Shown here: in pieces, positions 61,101 to 64,000 of the stretch
How the letters are laid out: each line of letters starts with the position of its first letter
How positions within the stretch are numbered: position 1 is the stretch's first letter
Assembly (NCBI RefSeq): GCF_034111725.1
Contig: NZ_JAWUWR010000077.1
Location: 1-64,000 of the forward strand
From: Thalassolituus sp034111725
GTDB lineage: Bacteria; Pseudomonadota; Gammaproteobacteria; Pseudomonadales; Oceanobacteraceae
Length of the DNA stretch: 64,000 bases
Reading direction: 5' to 3'
Program-made: the position numbers and the translations under genes
The notes under the pieces: model-generated
The model's database searches: none
Told to the model about the DNA's origin: nothing
The model's input: only the letters and a program-made list of their open reading frames with translations

Positions 61101-64000
61101 GAAAAAACAACGCATTGTACTGACCCTGAATGGTTCTCCAGTGAGCGCTCTTAACTATGATGGTACTACCGCCAGCACGGATCGTGATTTGATGGTTAGC
61201 CAATGGCGCGGTGTCGATATTCAGCCGGGCGCTAACCGTTTTGGTGTCACTATTCTTGATAGCAATGGTGACGTAGTGAGTGAATTTGAGAAGACAGTTC
61301 ACTTCTCCCAAGATCCAGCCAAGGCAGAGTTAGTACTCGATCAAAGTTCAGTAATCGCTGATGGTATTAACCCACCAACCATTGCTGTGCGCTTAACCGA
61401 TAAAGACGGCTTCCCTATTCGTGCCAAAGTTCAAGGCGAAGTAGAAGTTCTATCGCCGTATCAGCTATATGATGAAGCGCGTCAAATTGAAGCGAACCCG
61501 CTAGCAATGATGCAAACGCCGCACTATCAAGTCGGTAGCGATGGTATTACCCGTATTCAATTAGCACCAACTTTCCAAGCCGGTGAAGCCGTGTTGCGTT
61601 TCCATCACTCTAACGGCCAAACCGATGAACTACGCGTGTGGTTAAAACCGCAAGATCGTGAGTGGATTTTGGTCGGTTTAGGTGATCTATCCGTGGGTTA
61701 TAACGCTGGCGGTGGTGATAGTGCGTCGATGAAAGCTGCGGGTATTGATGACAACATCTACAGCGATGGTCGTTTAGCCTTCTTTACCCAAGGCCAAGTA
61801 TCGGGAGAATGGTTGATCACGGCTGCCTACGATTCAGGCAAATCTGAAGCAGAGCCGTTCGCTCGTGTGATTGAGCCGGATCGTTACTACACCCTTTACG
61901 GTGATGCGAGCCAACAACAACTGGATGCTAGCTCTGCGCGTAAGCTGTATGTGCGCATTGAACGTGAGCGTTTTTACACCGTATTTGGAGACATCAATAC
62001 CGACCTGAACGTTACCACCCTAGGTCGTTATAACCGTAAATTGACAGGTTTGCAGTCGGTATACCAAGGTGATGTTGTTGAATTATCCGGTTTTATTAGC
62101 CAAACCAACCAAGGTTTTGTACGTGACGAAATTCAAGGTGATGGCACGTCTGGTCTGTATCGTTTACAGAAGCAGCAATTAGTTCTCAACAGCGAAAACG
62201 TCAGTTTAGAAATTCGCGACCGTTATCGCAGCGAAGTGGTGCTTTCTACCCAATTGCTACAACGCGATGTTGATTACGTTATCGACTATCAAGATGGCAC
62301 AATTTATTTCAAGAGCCCAATCGCCAGCACCGATGCTTCCTTCAATCCACGCTATATCGTGGTTGAATATGAAGTCGACGCCGGTGATAACCTTGGCTAT
62401 ATCAGTGGTGGCCGTGCTGGTGTGAAATTACTGGGCGATACCGTACGTGCTGGTGTCACCGCCATTACGCAAAATCAAACAGGTGATGATCGTAACTTAC
62501 AAGCGTTTGACGCTACTGTGAAATTGGGTGATACCGAAATTAGCGCTGAAATAGCTCAATCGGAAGAAGTTGTAGCAGGTGATGCCACCACAGCTAATGC
62601 CCATCGCATTGAGATCGCACATCGTAATGAAGTTATCGAAGCCAAAGCCTATGTGCAAAGCCAAGATAATGGCTTCGGTTTAGAGCAAACATCCGACAGC
62701 GAAAATGATTACCGCAAAGAAGGTATTGAGGGTAACTGGTACATAACCGACCGTGATCGCCTGCAAGTATTAGGTTTTCATCACTATGGTTTGAGTACAG
62801 AATTAAATAGCTATCAAAGCCAAGTAGACTGGATTCATCGTTTAGATGACGATCAACAATTCTCGTTTGGTGTCGTCACTGCGCAAAATGAAAGCACTGA
62901 CGAAACCTTATACACGGACCAATTGTCCGCTGGTTTCAGTCGTCGTTTCATGAATAACCGCATGACCTTAAGCTCACAGTTACTTGGTAACGTATCCGAG
63001 CGCAGCGACGCTTATGATCGCTTATTATTGGGTGCCGATTATCGCCTAGACGATGACTACAGCTTATTCGCTGAACACGAAACTGGGTTTGAAAGCGATG
63101 CACCTCAACGCTCCGTATTCGGTGTTCGTGCCACGCCTTGGGCCGGCGCTCGCGCCGAACAAAGTATCGAACAAGTGGAGCAAGATGACAGCTATCGCTT
63201 ATTTGCGGTATCCGGTTTATCGCAAGAGTTCTTACTGAACGAAGCATGGAGCTTAAGCACTGGTTTCGAGCAATCGCAAGATTTGGAAAATAGTGCGCCT
63301 GAAGAAATCGGTACATCAGAAAACTTCCATGCCGTATACGTTGGCAGTGCTTATCGCACACCTATTTGGCAGTGGAATAACCGTGTCGAATATCGTAACG
63401 GCAATATCAATGATAAGTGGGTAGCTCGTACTAGCTTGTATCACCCACTAAGCGATGCACTAGCCACCGGTGGTAGCGTTAATTGGTTCCACGAAAATGG
63501 TGATGATACCTACTCCAACCAATTAGATGCGCGCTTCGACTTAGCCCTACGTCCGCGTAAAGATCCATTTGCTCTATTATGGCAAACGCGTTGGGTACAA
63601 GAAGCTTACGGTGGTAGCGGCATTCCTGATCGCACACGTAAGTTAATTAATAATATTCATGCAAACTGGTTGATTACTGAGCGTGATCAGTTGGCAGGAC
63701 AATACGGTATTAAGCGTGTGTTGGATCAATACGGCAGCGGTAATTACGCCTCAACCACAGACTTTATGGCAACAGAATGGCGCCACCACCTGACCGAACG
63801 TTGGGATGTTGGAGCTCATGGTCGCCGTTTACATGGCTACGAAGCAGGCCAAGTTAATCATGGTGCCGGATTATCCGTCGGTTATATTCCGAAAACCAAC
63901 GTATGGGTTGGCTTGGGTTATAACTTTACCGGCTTTATTGATAGCGACTTCTCCGCTTCTAACTTCACCGCCAAAGGTGTTTATCTGAAGCTCCGCTTTA
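58198..64000 (+). CDS. giant outer-membrane protein with DUF11-like, SdrB-like and OmpA-like domains (3' end outside window)
   Basis: An open frame of 1934 residues that runs off the window. A long signal peptide ends near ...NKAFA, and the mature N terminus reads VTPANTEIENTAVASY, the motif of its neighbours. A DUF11-like module (about 382-501, SKTASKNEAGVGDFVEFTI), an SdrB/CarboxypepD-like domain (about 513-581, GRVFLDDCNGNQESADGVPN) and an OmpA-like peptidoglycan-binding domain (about 774-883, VGHTDSTRISK, ALSEARAKSVATYL, NRRVEVKV) follow. From about residue 1160 to the end it alternates as an outer-membrane barrel (YYTLYGDAS, RFYTVFGDIN, DVDYVIDYQDGTIYFKSPI). It starts 13 bases after the previous stop. 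The barrel appears nearly complete at the window edge. It could anchor or export the smaller DUF11 proteins. Confidence 0.85.
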   Translation, partial: MTLFNTHSKSLLTTVRAAVLLTGMGMLSMTTANKAFAAVTPANTEIENTAVASYQVAGVDFTKAASVSLTTQEINPGPIAPTPSEISLGHYDDTGTSNDTYLTDSECSDSAGNYTSLTGFTDLSGTSHSLPSNYSLSNDQFGYKVGEPLFILVTEGDKNINPVRPDQIVITISSSDGSDTETIRLTETGDNTGEFAGVLPTAVAGNSSQSYNCVLSVKTGQTIVATYQDAADNTDIVSDSTRFDPSSRVFNAATGAPINGVNVTLIDVSTGLPADGKVFDDDGVTPYPSTVKTGPAPAISASAVTPSFADGAFRFPVIANGEYQLQVTGPADFRIPSDLTDDELINAPNGPFDITAISRGESFTVNNRVFVTDIGADPLDTNLLLSKTASKNEAGVGDFVEFTIRLSNGEVLLNDAEVKDQLPAGLRYRQGSARINGVKVEDPSISSKGTLLAFTLPEVAAEASLTLTYVTQVSTLAKGQVTNTAWINDDVVVSNRASARVSIRDEFYKDNARLFGRVFLDDCNGNQESADGVPNIRLFMEDGTYVVTDEAGEWHIEDVKPGTHVVQIDKATVPPYMELMECDLRGFHAGRDFSQFVDVQGGSFWRVDFALKMLEPDMGEVTQQLNHELVPLDIAANQPTPYNSPVKQKVRFTIDVKGTGLAVNNVIQMIALPDGLIYQTGTTDIDGVASADPEISYGTLIYRLGDKPENWSHQIHFDAVVTDQAQSGDLVTRSITRFQAEGQTPQQVKAATTTALLILPPADGEVKPVSPPKFANFSDVLTDEDKQNLRSVIERLDGLDNLKIQIVGHTDSTRISKRNQHIFADNQALSEARAKSVATYLAEELKVAGSQVTALGKGATVPVASNGSAEGRAQNRRVEVKVLNADAVLSLKSQGSDLQVAGVQSLIPGFTGLPATAAGNPAQMPSELLIPEFDEQWFDTAADDAQWLWPPLDRSPAIGSIKIAILHAKKQRIVLTLNGSPVSALNYDGTTASTDRDLMVSQWRGVDIQPGANRFGVTILDSNGDVVSEFEKTVHFSQDPAKAELVLDQSSVIADGINPPTIAVRLTDKDGFPIRAKVQGEVEVLSPYQLYDEARQIEANPLAMMQTPHYQVGSDGITRIQLAPTFQAGEAVLRFHHSNGQTDELRVWLKPQDREWILVGLGDLSVGYNAGGGDSASMKAAGIDDNIYSDGRLAFFTQGQVSGEWLITAAYDSGKSEAEPFARVIEPDRYYTLYGDASQQQLDASSARKLYVRIERERFYTVFGDINTDLNVTTLGRYNRKLTGLQSVYQGDVVELSGFISQTNQGFVRDEIQGDGTSGLYRLQKQQLVLNSENVSLEIRDRYRSEVVLSTQLLQRDVDYVIDYQDGTIYFKSPIASTDASFNPRYIVVEYEVDAGDNLGYISGGRAGVKLLGDTVRAGVTAITQNQTGDDRNLQAFDATVKLGDTEISAEIAQSEEVVAGDATTANAHRIEIAHRNEVIEAKAYVQSQDNGFGLEQTSDSENDYRKEGIEGNWYITDRDRLQVLGFHHYGLSTELNSYQSQVDWIHRLDDDQQFSFGVVTAQNESTDETLYTDQLSAGFSRRFMNNRMTLSSQLLGNVSERSDAYDRLLLGADYRLDDDYSLFAEHETGFESDAPQRSVFGVRATPWAGARAEQSIEQVEQDDSYRLFAVSGLSQEFLLNEAWSLSTGFEQSQDLENSAPEEIGTSENFHAVYVGSAYRTPIWQWNNRVEYRNGNINDKWVARTSLYHPLSDALATGGSVNWFHENGDDTYSNQLDARFDLALRPRKDPFALLWQTRWVQEAYGGSGIPDRTRKLINNIHANWLITERDQLAGQYGIKRVLDQYGSGNYASTTDFMATEWRHHLTERWDVGAHGRRLHGYEAGQVNHGAGLSVGYIPKTNVWVGLGYNFTGFIDSDFSASNFTAKGVYLKLRF

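Overview
The window is chromosomal DNA from a Gram-negative gammaproteobacterium. Evidence for this is the LepB, ComEA, DcaP-porin and RND set, lipoprotein and signal-peptide genes, and a CrbS/CrbR-type acetate module as known from Vibrio and Pseudomonas. The mix (DUF4212 and DUF485 sodium:solute symporters, a rhombosortase, DcaP porin, DUF3034) suggests a marine Oceanospirillales-like bacterium, but the genus cannot be fixed from sequence reading alone. I saw no tRNA or rRNA genes, insertion sequences, prophage genes or CRISPR arrays.

Layout. 1-9 kb: start of nadK (cut by the window edge), a DUF1853 protein, an ACC-deaminase-family PLP enzyme, topA, a ComEA-like helix-hairpin-helix protein, and several small or unknown genes. 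9-14 kb: two AraC-type regulators around a MaoC-like hydratase, a STAS-like protein and an outer-membrane barrel. 14-17.4 kb: a likely operon pairing an M6 metalloprotease that carries a GlyGly-CTERM tail with its rhombosortase, plus a Nudix hydrolase. 17.5-27.2 kb: housekeeping and envelope genes (YheT-like hydrolase, glutaredoxin-like protein, an unlisted-size 42-aa membrane protein, LepB, CNNM/CBS protein, dGTPase-like protein, RND exporter, MarC). 27.4-29.3 kb: a di-heme cytochrome c lipoprotein gene broken by two compensating one-base indels. 29.5-33.1 kb: DUF4212 + sodium:solute symporter, an esterase, thiol peroxidase.

33.3-37.7 kb (minus strand): a tightly packed four-gene cluster of exported cupredoxin, membrane GGDEF/EAL protein, DUF3034 barrel-like protein and exported truncated haemoglobin; it looks like a redox or gas-responsive cyclic-di-GMP module. 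37.8-48.7 kb: an acetate uptake and activation locus: 3'-5' exonuclease, DUF294 protein, symporter, DUF485 protein, a CrbS-like hybrid kinase with a symporter domain, a CrbR-like LuxR regulator, and acetyl-CoA synthetase. A near-perfect 24-bp inverted repeat encloses the ribosome-binding site and start codon of the DUF485-symporter operon. 49-50.2 kb: a DcaP-like porin.

50.9-64 kb (plus strand): five consecutive genes, 10-19 bases apart, encoding exported beta-rich DUF11-type proteins, ending with a very large outer-membrane protein (DUF11-like, SdrB/CarboxypepD-like, OmpA-like and beta-barrel parts) cut by the window end. Three of the five share the same motif at the mature N terminus. This is the best candidate in the window for an undescribed surface-assembly system.
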